Assembly: GCA_000827495.1 (NCBI GenBank)
Contig: KN817525.1
Span: forward strand, 488,493-552,492
Direction: 5' to 3'
Origin: Hypholoma sublateritium FD-334 SS-4
Taxonomy: Eukaryota; Basidiomycota; Agaricomycetes; Agaricales; Strophariaceae
Length of the DNA stretch: 64,000 bases
This document shows, in pieces, positions 11,218 to 22,186 of the stretch. Position 1 is the stretch's first letter. Each line of letters starts with the position of its first letter. The notes beneath the pieces were generated by a model that made no database searches, was not told where the DNA came from, and was given only the letters and a program-made list of their open reading frames with translations. Both the position numbers and the translations under genes were made by a program.

Positions 11218-12273
11218 ATGGCTTCCACTCTCTACCCTTTGGCCAGTCTCTCTCAAATCGAGAAAACGCCCTCCAACGAGGATGGTATACCTGGAGATTT
11301 AGAAGAAGATTTGAGAGCGTATGGATGCAAACTCATCCATCAAGCAGGCATCCTCCTTAAACAGTACGATCTATTTGGTGGCATGTTGTTCAATGCAATG
11401 AACGTGATAGAAAAGAAAACAGGTGGCTGTTGCAGCTGCGCAAATACTTTTCCAACGATTTTGGTTCGTGACTTCAATGAAGCAGTTTGGCGTCGGCGTA
11501 AGTTTTTTTTGGTTGTCATAGATGTCCAGAGTATCAGCGCTCAACTCATCAACCTTCAGGATGTTGGTATGGGCGCCCTGTATCTTGCGTCTAAACTGGA
11601 GGAATGTCCTCTGCGAATGCGGGATCTCATCAATGTTTACGACTTGCTCTTGCAACGAGCGGCTCACTCGCTAAGCCCCAAAGACGACAAGGAATTCCAC
11701 TATCATCCCATGTCATATTTTGGCTCCACATTTTACGACTTAAAGGACTCTCTCGTCTTGGCTGAGATGCAAATACTCAAGCGTCTAGGATTCAATGTCC
11801 ATGTCGTCCTTCCATACGGGACGCTAATCAATTACCTGCGCGTCTTGGGGCTGACCAGCCGTGAGGATGCATGCACGCGGGCGTGGGGTTATCTGAATGA
11901 TGCGTATGTCTGTTTCATGGTTCTCTTTGTGTATCAATCTCACTCGCAGTTCAGCCATCAAACACCTGTCTACGCCCTATACCAGATACCTACCATTGTC
12001 TGCGCCTCCATCTTTTTGACTGTGCGCGAGCTCCAAATTCCATTGCCTTCAAAGCCGCCTGTTTGCTGGTGGGAGCTCTTCGACGCGAACTGGGACGATG
12101 TATGGAATGTGAGTGGGTGCATCATGCGATTGTACAGACAGAGAACACCAGAAGAAAACCGAAGGGTATTGGGAATGGTCACGAAGAAGGAGGTGCGCAA
12201 ATGGCTCGAAGATAATGCTACGCCATCTTCACAGTGGTACATAGATTCATATATTTGGATTTCCTCAGAATAG
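11218..12273 (+). CDS. CCNL1: Cyclin L (transcription/splicing cyclin)
   Basis: Regulatory cyclin that partners a CDK11/CDK12-type kinase and acts in transcription and pre-mRNA splicing. Four exons (11218-11363, 11416-11497, 11560-11903, 11955-12273) give 296 residues. The first cyclin box starts with LASLSQIEKTPSNEDGIP and DLRAYGCKLIHQAGILLKQ, continues over two introns with QILFQRFWFVTSMKQFG and DVGMGALYLASKLEECP, and includes the conserved RMRDLINVYDLL. The second box has GFNVHVVLPYGTLINYL, YQIPTIVCASIFLTVRELQ and LPSKPPVCWWELF. These are typical of the L family rather than cyclin C, K or T. The protein is shorter than animal cyclin L because it lacks the C-terminal RS domain. The start at 11218 gives the family's standard N-terminus. 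Confidence 0.93.
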   Translation: MASTLYPLASLSQIEKTPSNEDGIPGDLEEDLRAYGCKLIHQAGILLKQYDLFGGMLFNAMNVIEKKTGGCCSCANTFPTILVRDFNEAVWRRRKFFLVVIDVQSISAQLINLQDVGMGALYLASKLEECPLRMRDLINVYDLLLQRAAHSLSPKDDKEFHYHPMSYFGSTFYDLKDSLVLAEMQILKRLGFNVHVVLPYGTLINYLRVLGLTSREDACTRAWGYLNDAYVCFMVLFVYQSHSQFSHQTPVYALYQIPTIVCASIFLTVRELQIPLPSKPPVCWWELFDANWDDVWNVSGCIMRLYRQRTPEENRRVLGMVTKKEVRKWLEDNATPSSQWYIDSYIWISSE

Positions 12274-13212
12274 GTTGACTTATCATCACTTTTGTTAGAT
12301 TTGTATGATTCCGTGTTGCACTCCCTTACGCCGTTGACGAATGGATTATCCGCCATTGTCAAGTACTTAACAGGGGACGGCTTTCACGGTTTCAACTCCG
12401 CTCCCAACGGCGAACTCTCAGACAGGCAACCAGATACACAACGCTAATCGATTAAGATACATGCGTTCTACTTATATCTGTAACTGTCTCCGAAGCAGCC
12501 GTCACCACATAACCTTGTTTTTTGGGGGCAATTTGCAGCAGCTCCCAGTCTTCGACTCACGCAGGCATTCCACGGATCGCATGGGCTAATCTATCCCAGC
12601 AAAGTCGAAAAGCAATATTTGCGAATTTGGCTTTCTCATTAATTTCATGATACATTATTTCAAGCCTAGGACACGGCGACATTGACGTTCAATCAAACAC
12701 CATCACGCGCCGACCTTTCTACGGCCTAACTGCTTTGCGACGAACTACATACTCTGATTGCCATGAGCGGGTTTGATAATCATGGACGACCTGTCTACCG
12801 TGGGTGCATTCGAGGACAATAGTGGAAAATATACAGGAAAATATGCTCTGCTTCGATGCCATTTCCTACTATTCTTTCCGCTGAAGACGTAGGAAAACTG
12901 CCGAGTGAGAGAGTGGGCTGCAGGTACGATGCCATTGGGAACATTTTTACATCATGGGGGCCAAAGTGATCTATCTTTAGAGCTACAGTTTACATAATGG
13001 CCGCTCAAAAGTAACGTAGCACCACGCCTTTCAAGTCCCCCGGTTCTCGCCACGCGCATTACACCTGTTTTCTTTCATTCTGCTCGCTTTCTTGCCTTGA
13101 CAGTCGCTCTTTCGTATTCCGGCCCATTATCTTCTGGCCCTTTGAGGTACCCCACCGCCCGACCAAGCCACTTAGCCAACTGGCTCATCCCAGTCTCTAC
13201 CTCTGAAGCATA
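12274..13212. other. Intergenic region, no gene seen
   Basis: This 939-bp stretch holds the 3' flank of cyclin L and the promoter of the secreted protein gene. Only short frames occur (for example a 36-codon one starting near 12783), and none shows a recognisable motif. Pyrimidine-rich tracts around 13060-13140 are typical of a fungal promoter just upstream of a transcription start. Confidence 0.45.
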
Positions 13213-14182
13213 ATGCGTGCCTCATTGTCTGCCGTCTTTGTCTCTGCGGCTCTTCTGGTCAATCTTGTCACTGCTTCGATAGCGCGGCACGACATCGTTA
13301 GCAAAAAGCGCCACCTTGGTTATCCAATTGTAGAGCGTGGCCCTGCTGAGCAGAACATCACTACAAGGTCGTTAGAAAAGCGGTTCGATGGTGCAAGGTT
13401 CACCTTCTATGCTGCCGGTCTAGGGGCCTGTGGAAAGACAAACTCCGCTAGTGATTTTGTGCGTTCTTTGGCTCTTATTTCAAATGAAAGCAAACTTAAC
13501 AGACTTTCATTGCTCGCAGATCGTAGCATTGAATTCTGCAGTAAGTTGTTTATTCGCGCTTCTTGGCAGTCAAGTTTCTCAAATTAGTCGACCCACTATA
13601 GCAATACGATGGCGGTGCCCATTGCTTTGAGACCATTACAATCACCGTCAACGGTGAAACTCAGTCTGCCCAAATTGTTGACGAAGTACGTTTCGTTTCC
13701 ACACGGTCGCATATATCATCAGTTCTTATTAGTGTTAAATTCAGTGCCCTGGCTGCCCTTTCGCTGGACTTGATTTCTCTGCTGGCCTCTTCACCGCCTT
13801 TGCACCCGAATCCGTAGGAGTTCTGACAGGTTCGTGGAATTTTGGGGGGGCCGCAGCGCCGCCGCCTCCTCCTCCTCCTCCCCCCCCGCCGCCACCGCCA
13901 CCGCCGCCACCCCCGCCGAAGACCACGCCACCTCCACCTCCACCTCCTCCAAAAACCACCTCTGAGTCTCAGCAACATACTACATCAAGCTCAATTCCTC
14001 TCTCTACACACACGAGCACTTCTTCTGTAGCATCTTCTACATCGACCAGCGCCACTACCTCTGCTCCTGCTGCGACGAGCTCAGCGGGCTCACCACCCCC
14101 GGTCAACAACATTGAGCAGATGTATCTGGCTTTCGTCCAGATGGGTGACATTGTTATGGCTGCTCCAAATCTGTCCTCTTAA
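13213..14182 (+). CDS. Secreted double-psi beta-barrel (RlpA/expansin-like) protein with polyproline linker
   Basis: Probably a secreted or wall-associated protein. Four exons (13213-13458, 13520-13540, 13602-13685, 13745-14182) give 262 residues. Residues 1-22 form a signal peptide (SAVFVSAALLVNLVTA). A Lys-Arg pair at 56-57 (RSLEKR/FDGARF) is a likely Kex2-type processing site. The beta-barrel domain follows: FTFYAAGLGACGKTN, DF-IVALNSA (from a 21-nt exon), HCFETITITVNGETQSAQIV and DECPGCPFAGLDFSAGLF, ending GVLTGSWNFGG. After it comes a run of 20 prolines, KTT, eight more prolines, then a Ser/Thr-rich tail likely to be O-glycosylated. There is no GPI-type hydrophobic end. The family includes expansin-like and barwin-like proteins; the substrate is unknown. 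Confidence 0.88.
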
Positions 14183-14945
14183 GTTGCCTCAATATCCGAT
14201 CATTAGAATCAACAGCGCTACCGTCTTTTATTCGCCACCCGAAGTCAACTCAAACTCAGGTTGAAGTTCTCTATTTATTCTAAATCCGGTCTTTAGATTC
14301 TAGATTTTCTTTCTCTCTCCCTCTCTCTCTGGAATTTACTGTCGTTTTACAATACGCTCTTTTTCTGGTCACTGGCAGCTTATTTTTTAGACAAGGCTTT
14401 TCCGCAAACCCCATGCGCATATTTTGAGGCGTTTTCGTATACTTAAATTCAACTATTAAGCTGAATACAAATTCAATAATGCTTATAACGGTTTCCAGTG
14501 GACGAAGAGAACCATGAGGTATATAATGAGTCAGGCATAATAGAATACTACTATAAGATGATTACCGTGCTTCTTTCGGAGCTTCGGATAGAAAAATTTC
14601 TTCGAGCTAGCTCAAAGCAATTCATGTGCTCCCTAACAGCCACTCAAAACCCAGCGTGGCTTTGGTGTGGCTTCGTACTTTGAGATGTATGGTAAAAGGT
14701 GCTGACAGTAACTGCCTAAAATTTTAGTAAGTCAAACCCTCTACTTGCCCTCCACACAAATCTCCCACGAGCTTTGGACTCTGCCAAGCCCTACCAACTA
14801 CCTGTTGTACCCAAGTTGTAGCACAGGGAGCATTTGCATGCGTTGGTCTTGTTGTGACGCCCCACTGGCAGAAACGCGTCATTATGGGCAAGCATTGCGC
14901 GCGTCTGCACCAGTCACATCATATCGGGATTACACTTCGAATAGA
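14183..14945. other. Intergenic region, no gene seen
   Basis: The stretch holds the 3' flank of the secreted-protein gene, including a CT-rich run near 14305-14332, and the promoter of the PAP2 gene. A 61-codon frame at 14498-14683 has no motif. In-frame ATGs near 14838 could lengthen the PAP2 protein, but that added sequence looks unlike protein. Confidence 0.4.
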
Positions 14946-15628
14946 ATGCCTGGCTACCTTTGGGACACTTGGCTGGCATTCCTTGATCAGGTCAATACGC
15001 ATTCTTCGGTATGAAAAGTATTTATCCGTATTAATAAACCTACACAGACGAATCTTGTCGTCACTGGATTGACTGCGGTTTTCAACCTGTACACGAGATC
15101 GGCGGGTGTCTTCTACTTCTCAGCTGGTGCTGTGCTGTGTAGTATCTCCGTAAAGCTTGTCAAAAGGGTCATCCGTCAGCCACGGCCCCCACATATTCCT
15201 GGTCGCAAAGCGAAAGTCAGCTATGGGTATGTTCTACCTCGAGCCGGATGTCGTAGAGCGATTCGTTGATCAGCTGTACCCTCTATCTTAGTATGCCGAG
15301 CACTCACTCAGCCACCATAAGCTATTTTGCGACGTACATTCTGCTTGCGTCCACGTATCTTCGGGTCCACCCTTCTCTTGGGCCTCCGTCGGGAGCCGTG
15401 TGGCGGATCCTGCCCCCTCTCATCTGCCTCCCATGGGCTGGTTCGATCATGATGTCAAGAGTATGGCTTGGACACCACACATGGCCACAGGTGTTTGCTG
15501 GCGCATCTTACGGGATAGCTATGGCATCCATTTGCTTTGCGTTGTGGACGGGCGGATGGAATGATGTCGGCGAAAAAGCCGAGAAAATTGTCAATGCGTG
15601 GGTGACAGGTGTCCGCATTGCTAAATAG
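14946..15628 (+). CDS. PAP2-family phosphatase, dolichyldiphosphatase-like
   Basis: Small integral membrane lipid phosphatase, probably in the ER. Three exons (14946-15008, 15048-15226, 15292-15628) give 192 residues. All three PAP2 signature blocks are present: KRVIRQPRP (K60 to P68, the K-x6-RP motif), MPSTHSAT (about 82-89, equivalent to PSGH) and SRVWLGHHTWPQVFAG (about residue 129). The HTW-x-Q form of the third block matches dolichyldiphosphatases (DOLPP1/Cax4), which recycle dolichyl pyrophosphate in N-glycosylation, rather than the more common H-x3-D form. Several hydrophobic helices surround the motifs. The protein is shorter at the N-terminus than Cax4, so another PAP2 lipid phosphatase is possible. 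The start was placed at the first ATG whose following sequence reads as a coherent membrane helix. Confidence 0.82.
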
Positions 15629-15949
15629 GAGCGTTGGGGTTTGCCAGTTGGGGGAGCAATTTGTTTTACATAGCCTGTTTCCCTAAAATGTGTCCAGCTG
15701 TTAGGGACAACCAAGTTGCGCATTATGTGGTGCGCAAGGCTGATGTCTAACATGTCTGAGTATGAGGATCATACGCAATGCGCATGTACATTGTAATATT
15801 TACGAGTAGTGCTACTAGTACTTTGGTGCTATCTGTCACGGTTCAAACGCGTTGATCGTATTAGTCATGTGACCTCGTTAAAGATCGCGCCGTTAAACGC
15901 TCAAACTCAAGTCACCTTGGAGTCTACTAAGTACCTCATATTACTCAAT
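15629..15949. other. Intergenic region between PAP2 and J-protein genes
   Basis: A 321-bp spacer. The frame of the next gene stays open upstream to about 15809 but has no ATG that gives a sensible J-protein N-terminus. Nothing else seen. Confidence 0.4.
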
Positions 15950-17054
15950 ATGGATGACAATGACCCCATAACCCTGTTCTTCCCTGGCGAAGTGGATGTG
16001 GATTTATATGCTGTTCTCGCTCTGAACAGTAATGCCACCACCGATGCTGTCAAGAAAGCCTACCGACGTCTGGCACTCCTTCACCATCCAGACAAACACG
16101 CGACGGCAGCCACCCAGGCCAAAGAAGACGCGTCCACCAAGTTCCAACAGATTGGTTTTGCATATGCCGTCCTGAGCGACGAAAAGCGCAAAGCTCGCTA
16201 TGACACCACTGGCAAGACAGACGAGGGATTCGAACTCGAAGCTGGCGACGATGGGTGGGAGGCTTACTTTGAAGACTTATTTGACCGCGTTACGCGTGGA
16301 AAGTTGGATGAAATGAAGAGAGAATATCAAGGTGCTTCCATCATAGTGGGATGCTGTCTCTGTTCTTACTCGTTCCACAGGCTCGGCTGAAGAAATCGAG
16401 GATCTGAGGAGCGCGTATCAGACAGCGGAGGGCTCGCTGGACGAAGTGATGTCGTATATCCCTCATTCCGCTCACGAGGATGAGCCACGCTTTATCGCCA
16501 TCATCAATGACCTGATCAAGAAAAAGGAATTGAAGAAAACGGCTACGTGGACGTCCAGTACTAAAGACGAGAAAGGCAAGCAGGTAAGGAAGAGGCAGTC
16601 GGAGAAGGAAGCAAAGGAGGCAGAGGCCATGGCGAAGGAACTCGGCGTCTGGGATGAATTTTACGGAGATGGGAAACCGTCCGACAGAAAGAAGACCAAA
16701 GGAAAGGGGAAGGCCCCAGCCGAAGAAAATGCTGACGACGACCACTCAACTTTGCAGGCCTTGATATTGAAGAAAAAACATAAGAATATAGATGGCTTCT
16801 TCGACAGCCTTGCAGAAAAATATTCTGAACCAACCACGAGGGCTGGCTCGCGCGGTAAAGCGAAGAAACGGACAAACGAAGAGGTCGAAGAAGAAATGCC
16901 ATCGAAAAAGAAATCCCGCGCAGACCCGCCTCCGCCGGAAATAGATGATGCCGAGTTTGCCAAATTGCAAGAGAAACTATTCGGGGACCAGTCCAAGGCT
17001 TCGTCGAACAAGGCGTCTGGGAACAAGAAAGCCTATGGCAGGAAAGCTAAATAA
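15950..17054 (+). CDS. DNAJC9-type J-domain protein
   Basis: Co-chaperone that recruits Hsp70; the animal DNAJC9 member also binds histones H3-H4. Two exons (15950-16331 and 16381-17054) give 351 residues. The J domain is at about 17-85, with DLYAVLALNSNATTDAVKKA, the catalytic HPD at residues 46-48 (LLHHPDKH) and YAVLSDEKRKARYD. The region after it matches DNAJC9: DDGWEAYFEDLFDRVT, the intron-spanned YQG-SAEEIEDLRSAYQTAEG and EDEPRFIAIINDLIKKKE. A lysine-rich nuclear-type tail carries NIDGFFDSLAEKYSEP, also seen in the family. The start at 15950 is the first ATG of the frame that begins with a normal acidic N-terminus. The gene converges with the FHIP gene, 284 bp apart. A UGUACAUA element lies in its 3' flank at 17093. 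Confidence 0.92.
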
Positions 17055-17338
17055 GCTGAGAGCGTTGACATACCCCATTTCTTTTTGTGTAATGTACATA
17101 TCTATAGACCATTAGCTCTTTTGACTGACTGTATTTCATTCTCTGGGAGCCCACTACATAGTCTCCCTAAACCAGCCACCCTAAATTTTTGAACTGCCCG
17201 CACTACGAAGCTGAGGTTGTTATTCATTATGCTGTAATATTCCCAAAATATTCCTCACTTTCTGCACTAAAATTGTTATATTCTTCAATTGTGAATCCTT
17301 ATACAGATAATAATTCGATGAAAGCGAAGGATGGGGTA

Positions 17339-20300
17339 TCATAAGTAACGCAAAGAGTCTATCCCAAGACTGCGCCGCGCATGAATAATAGCTACAAGCT
17401 CCTTGATACTTTCCTCCAAGATAACTACATTATCCAACAATTGAGACAAAGTTAGTACCGTAGGTTGCTTGTTGCGTTCTTCAGTTTCGTCGGTGTCGTC
17501 AGGCTTCGCAGTCTCGCCCCAGGCGGAAGTGAACACGTCTTCCTCCATTGCATTCCATTTCTTCGCCTTTATTGGCGACCAAGGTCCTGAAGCTGGAATA
17601 GATGCTATAAGAGGTTCAACTTTGACAAATCCTGTCTGTTTATAATGATTTCCGAATGGACTTGCGGAGACGGTCTTCGCCACAGCAGTACGAGCTGGTG
17701 TCGATTGTCCAGGGGACAGGGCCACTGGTTTCACAGGCTTATTTTTCTTCGGGGTCAAGAACGAGGGGACAAATGACGAGGAGACGGAGGCCTTGGGTTT
17801 AGGTTTAACGACTTGAACAGGCTCTGAAGATACTTTTACAAGTTTGAGATCATCGGAAAGGTCCAAGGCCAAATTCAGGGCATCAGTTAAGTTTTCAGAG
17901 AAAAGGAGGCCTTGACGCCTTTCGAGTAGGAATTTGTCAAAGTTTTCGACGCATTGGCGATACCGTTCAAGCTGGTCAACGAGACCCTGCAAGATGGTGT
18001 ACACAATTGGCCGGGACTTGTCATTCATGCTTGCGGCTGGTAGAAAATTTGTGTGACTTGCAAGCTTCTCCTCGATGGTGAAATCAATTGACCGGTCGTC
18101 CCCGTCGTCGTCTGGTGCTGCTGGTCCATAGCGTGGCTCCGGGGGACTTTCGTCGTTCGCCTGAATGGCGAATGTTGTCCATCCTGCCGTCGATCGATCA
18201 GGATGTGAGGCTAAGGTAGCAAGCACACCAGTAAGTCCAATGTTGAATTCGGGTGTGTTGGCGAAGAAAGTAGTGAGAGATTCAAGAATGAGGGAAAGGA
18301 TTGGATCGTTGACGTTGAGGCGATGTTTGTTTCTAGGTTCGGCATTTCCCTGATCCTCAAGTGAGTGCCAATAAACCGGCTGGCTTTGGATAGTCACGAG
18401 CGCGTCGTGAAGATAATGCTCATAGCCTGTACTGAAATTATCACCTTGGTCTCTGCGAGAAGGATCAACGCGAGAAATCAGAGCAAGGTAAAGGGCCATT
18501 TCTCGCTCGTGTGTAGAGTATGTGGTGAGAGGCTGCGCATATAATGATTGGCTCAAGTTTGGAGATTCACGTTGTACTTTCCCTGACCCAGGATAGAAGA
18601 ATTCATCTTCGTCGTCTTCATCTATTGTACCAGTAAATTTGCTTGTGGCGTCTATCCGTCCCACGATAACGCGCTGTGGAAAGGCGGTTGCAAGTGAATC
18701 AGGTATAACCACCAATATATGTTCTGTGGTCACTTGTGGGTGATATGTAAGCATGGTTTGCAGCAGCTGCAATGCCGATGTCGCAGTCGGCTGTGATTTG
18801 GATTTGAGGTTCGAAAGAAGCAGGTCCTTCAGAGTAAATCGACCCATGGAAGTAAAATAGTCAGATCGTTTTCTTGACTCTGGGGCTTCCATCTCCAAAA
18901 GTATCATCGCGCTACTTTGCCGTCGTCTGCTCTTCTTGCGTTTTTCCTCATGACCGGTCAATGCCACGACTGGTTGCATCCGTTGCTTGAATTGAGGATC
19001 ATCATTGTCTTCGCTGACAAGGAAGTCAACGAGGAGATTTGCGAGCGGGCCGTCTCTCAGTGTCCTAACCATAATTTCGATGTACGACATAACGGCCACA
19101 GCGCTGCCGTCCACGTCAGAGCATTCTAGGACAGATGGGTAAAGCACATTCTCGAGAAATATACGCCGCACAGCGTCGAGGATTGATTGGACAATGGCTG
19201 TCCCAACCAGAGCAGAGGCATCAAGGTTATCATGAGACACGTTCCTGCGCAGGACATCTTGTAGAAATAGGAGAAGGGTGAGAAAATGGTCCATCTTCAA
19301 TTTGAACTCCGGGCTTCGAGCGTCCTCTATTCCCATAGATTGTTGTTTCTCGAGATGTGCATTAATTATCTCTTTCTCTTCTTCATCGGGTATGCTGGGT
19401 CCACCGATGGTCATTGCATTGTCAGAGCCAGCTATCGATATTTGAGGAAAGAAGCCTAATTTAGAGGGCAAAAGGGAATATACGGCACTCAAACCCGCGC
19501 CAAGGACTTCTGAAAAATCACCGTCGAGGATGTACTCCGCAAGTGCCAATGCAGCGTCATTGACTGGGTCGGCGACAGGTAAATCTTCCTGATTTCCAGT
19601 CTCGCCAGACGACATGGCTACGTCCATGAGGAATAGCAACCCCGCGCGGGCGAATTCACCGATATGACCTTCTCTATGCACAAAACGAAGAAGGTAGTTG
19701 AAAAGAAGAAATTCATACTCCGTCTTTTTTGGTTGAGATTCTGGTTGTATTTGCATTTGTATTTGAGATTGATTGACAGTGATGGTTTTATGAGAAAGTG
19801 TGGGCGATGTGTCACTTTCTCGGCTGTCTGATGAAGAAGGGTTGACTTTAATGGCCTTGAGTGTTGTATCCGGGTCCTCGTCTTCTTGTGATTCGTATTC
19901 TTTTCCACCATAGATAATTTCTTCGTCCTCTTCGTCCTCTTCTTCCACGGAGAATAATGGCTCCGACCGATACCAGTGCTTGTCATGGAAAAATATCATT
20001 AGCAATTCTCGATATGTTCTTATGCGACTGCATAATATGCATAATAGATTGACCACTGAGAAAAAGGAAAATGGGTCAAGGCCAAAAATGAAAGATAGCT
20101 TTTATACATACAATCTTCTTCATGTTCTGAGGGTTGTGTGCGGATTACGTCGCGTGCTGCGCCCATTAATTTACTGCGTCCATCTAATTGTTCTTGTAAG
20201 TCGTCTCCAACACAGTTACGGAGTAGTCGAAGGACAGCTTTATGGACAGCCGAGTGAACAAGAAATTGTTCGTCAAGGAGAACAACCATGTTGGAAACGG

Positions 20301-20826
20301 CGCGAAGGACTTCGGCCTGGATGCCTGGAGGACGATCGGTCTCGCTCAGACGAACAAGAACGCCAAGAACATCTACCGCCGACAGATTCTTAGAATGAGG
20401 TTTAAGGCAACAAAAGTGAAGAAATATCCGCACACACCATTCTTGAGTAGATATTCAAGACAGGCGCCAGTCCCTCTACGTGATGTCATCAAATTCAAGC
20501 AGCCGAAGGGAGTTAATATACAGAGCTCACCCGTCTTCGATCCTCGTCGACTCCCAGACTAGTGAGTCCACCATAGAACGCAGAAGTGCCGGGACTTCCG
20601 TTGATCCAATGCCTTTCGTCAATTGCCTTTCATCGGGCATTTGCAAAGTGTTCTATCAAATCACAGGAAATAAAAATCAATAACCAGATTATTTCCCATG
20701 GAATGGCATTTTTTTTTGGCATACCTTGACCAAATTCCATGACTTGTGGAATTCTTGAGCATGGTCGACTTCGACTTTAGTGCTAGGCGGGCTTGTTGTC
20801 CTAAGAAACTTGGAAAAATAGTCCAT
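17339..20826 (-). CDS. FHIP/FAM160 family protein (FTS-Hook-interacting, RAI16-like)
   Basis: Probable subunit of the FTS-Hook-FHIP complex, which links cytoplasmic dynein to early endosomes; known in filamentous fungi as an endosome-motility factor. The N-terminus MDYFSKFLRTTSPP begins at 20826; short exons then give HAQEFHKSWNLVK, NTLQMPDERQLTKGIGSTEV and SLVWESTRIEDG. One long exon (17339 to about 20056) encodes roughly 900 residues. Diagnostic segments are YLLRFVHREGHIGEFARAGL, DILRRNVSHDNL-like DVLRRNVSHDNLDASAL, FLVSEDNDDPQFKQRM and MGRFTLKDLLLSNLKSKSQP. The family is built from helical repeats, and the C-terminal third here is acidic and serine-rich. Total length is a little over 1,000 residues. 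The N-terminal exon joins are approximate. Confidence 0.88.
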
Positions 20827-21739
20827 GAGAAAAGAGAAGAGTCTTTTTGGGCGCAGACCCGTTTTCGAACTCGAGTTTCCCCAGATCGAATGAAGAAGTA
20901 GAGGACTGAGTAGCGAGTTGGTAGCGAGCGCCGAGCAAGCAACAAGTCGCGTCAACTGTAAGAATCGTTGGCACGCCGTCGGACGGCCCGCCCTGAACTG
21001 ATGGTATCTTAATCACGTGGCTGATAATGTCATTAATTAAAATAAAAAGTGCCTCCTAGGGCGGAGGCCGACCTGCATAGGAGGATTGCATCCGTCGCTA
21101 TTCAAGCTTTGCTCATGTAGAGATCGGCCACCGGTCTAAGTGCCTCCATTTTGCCTCCATTCGGTATTGATTCGGTAATTACTTAGTATATGTATGTAGT
21201 AAATATTGTCCAGCCTTACTTACGGCAATACTATGACAATGACTAGTACGGTCTACCGGAATCCAACAACAGGGTCTTTAACGCACCCAGGACCTCAGCG
21301 ACGTTATACATTTATACATACACTAGTCTTGCGAGGAAGATCACTTGATCAGCCTTAGTTCTCTATCTGGGCGTAGCTAGACTCATATTCAACTCATATT
21401 TGTAACAATTGTAACAATAAATTATCTCAACTACCTACTCATGTATTCAATGGTTACGGGTTACAAAATACATTCGAATTCAAGGTTGATGCCGACACAT
21501 GAAGCTCATATATTTAATATCTGGACTTACTTCATAATCAACCAATCTGTCGTGATTATTCTCACTCTGCTTGCACTCTGCGCTCTGAGCGTAGCTGAGA
21601 AATACCATGGCTTTTCGGGAAACAAGCATAGTAAACACGCATAGAATTCAGAGCGATGTACCGTGACAAGAAGCATATACTACGCCTAGCCCCAACACAT
21701 CCCCATGTAAATTAGCAATATTTAAGCAAATGTCTCCTT
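20827..21739. other. Intergenic region with short repeats
   Basis: A 913-bp AT-rich spacer holding the FHIP promoter and the 3' flank of ATX1. GCCTCC at 21051-21056 pairs with GGAGGC at 21063-21068 to form a small hairpin. GTGCCTCC recurs near 21140, where TGCCTCCATT occurs twice and ATTCGGTA twice. A 67-codon frame at 21441-21644 has a hydrophobic middle but no recognisable motif. Could be a decayed mobile element, but I see no clear terminal repeats or target duplication. Confidence 0.4.
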
Positions 21740-22186
21740 TCAAGTAAGAGTGCTTCCAGAGCGAACCTGTTCCGTTACACATATGTAAGAATAGGTCAAT
21801 TAAACGTCGTGCTACGACATACCTCTTTTCCGGTCTTCTTAATCTTGGCTAGGACTTCTTCATAGGGAATAGTCCCATAAACAAGTACTTCCTGTTTCTC
21901 GAGGTTGACGTCGTACGAAGTTACACCTATTTCCGGGTATTCAGCAAGTATTCCTTGGGAAACTGGTCACATAAGTCTCACCATCGGCTTTGGCCTTTTC
22001 CAACACCCGGGTAATGGCTCCAGAGCACCCAGTGCAGGTCATCTGCAGATGAATACATTATAATCTTCCTTAGGTTGTGATGGAATTTTCTACCTTGACA
22101 TCAAACTTGTAGGTGTGCTCAGACTCGGACTGTCCGACACTGAGATAGGGTAGATCATTAAGTACTTAAAGCTGAGGACTCACCAT
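21740..22186 (-). CDS. atx1: Copper chaperone Atx1
   Basis: Cytosolic metallochaperone that carries Cu(I) to the Golgi copper ATPase. Five exons on the minus strand give 76 residues: the ATG at 22186-22184, 22129-22094 (SESEHTYKFDVK), 22042-21982 (MTCTGCSGAITRVLEKAKAD), an exon encoding VTSYDVNLEKQEVLVYGTIP and EEVLAKIKKTGKE, and 21766-21740 (VRSGSTLT, stop). The copper-binding MTCxGC gives Cys16 and Cys19, and the lysines near the C-terminus (KIKKTGK) are the docking surface known from the family. The start codon stands alone at the end of exon 1. An upstream in-frame ATG at about 22234 would add 16 residues but matches nothing in the family. A further acceptor choice for exon 4 would add nine residues; the shorter form fits the family. 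Confidence 0.9.

Noticed and set aside
13661..13978. Minus-strand glycine/arginine-rich frames (including a poly-glycine frame)
   Set aside because: They are the complement of the polyproline tract of the secreted protein.
21170..21440. Solo LTR of a retrotransposon
   Set aside because: The AT-rich end looks LTR-like, but I found no matching terminal TG...CA boundaries, primer-binding site or target duplication.
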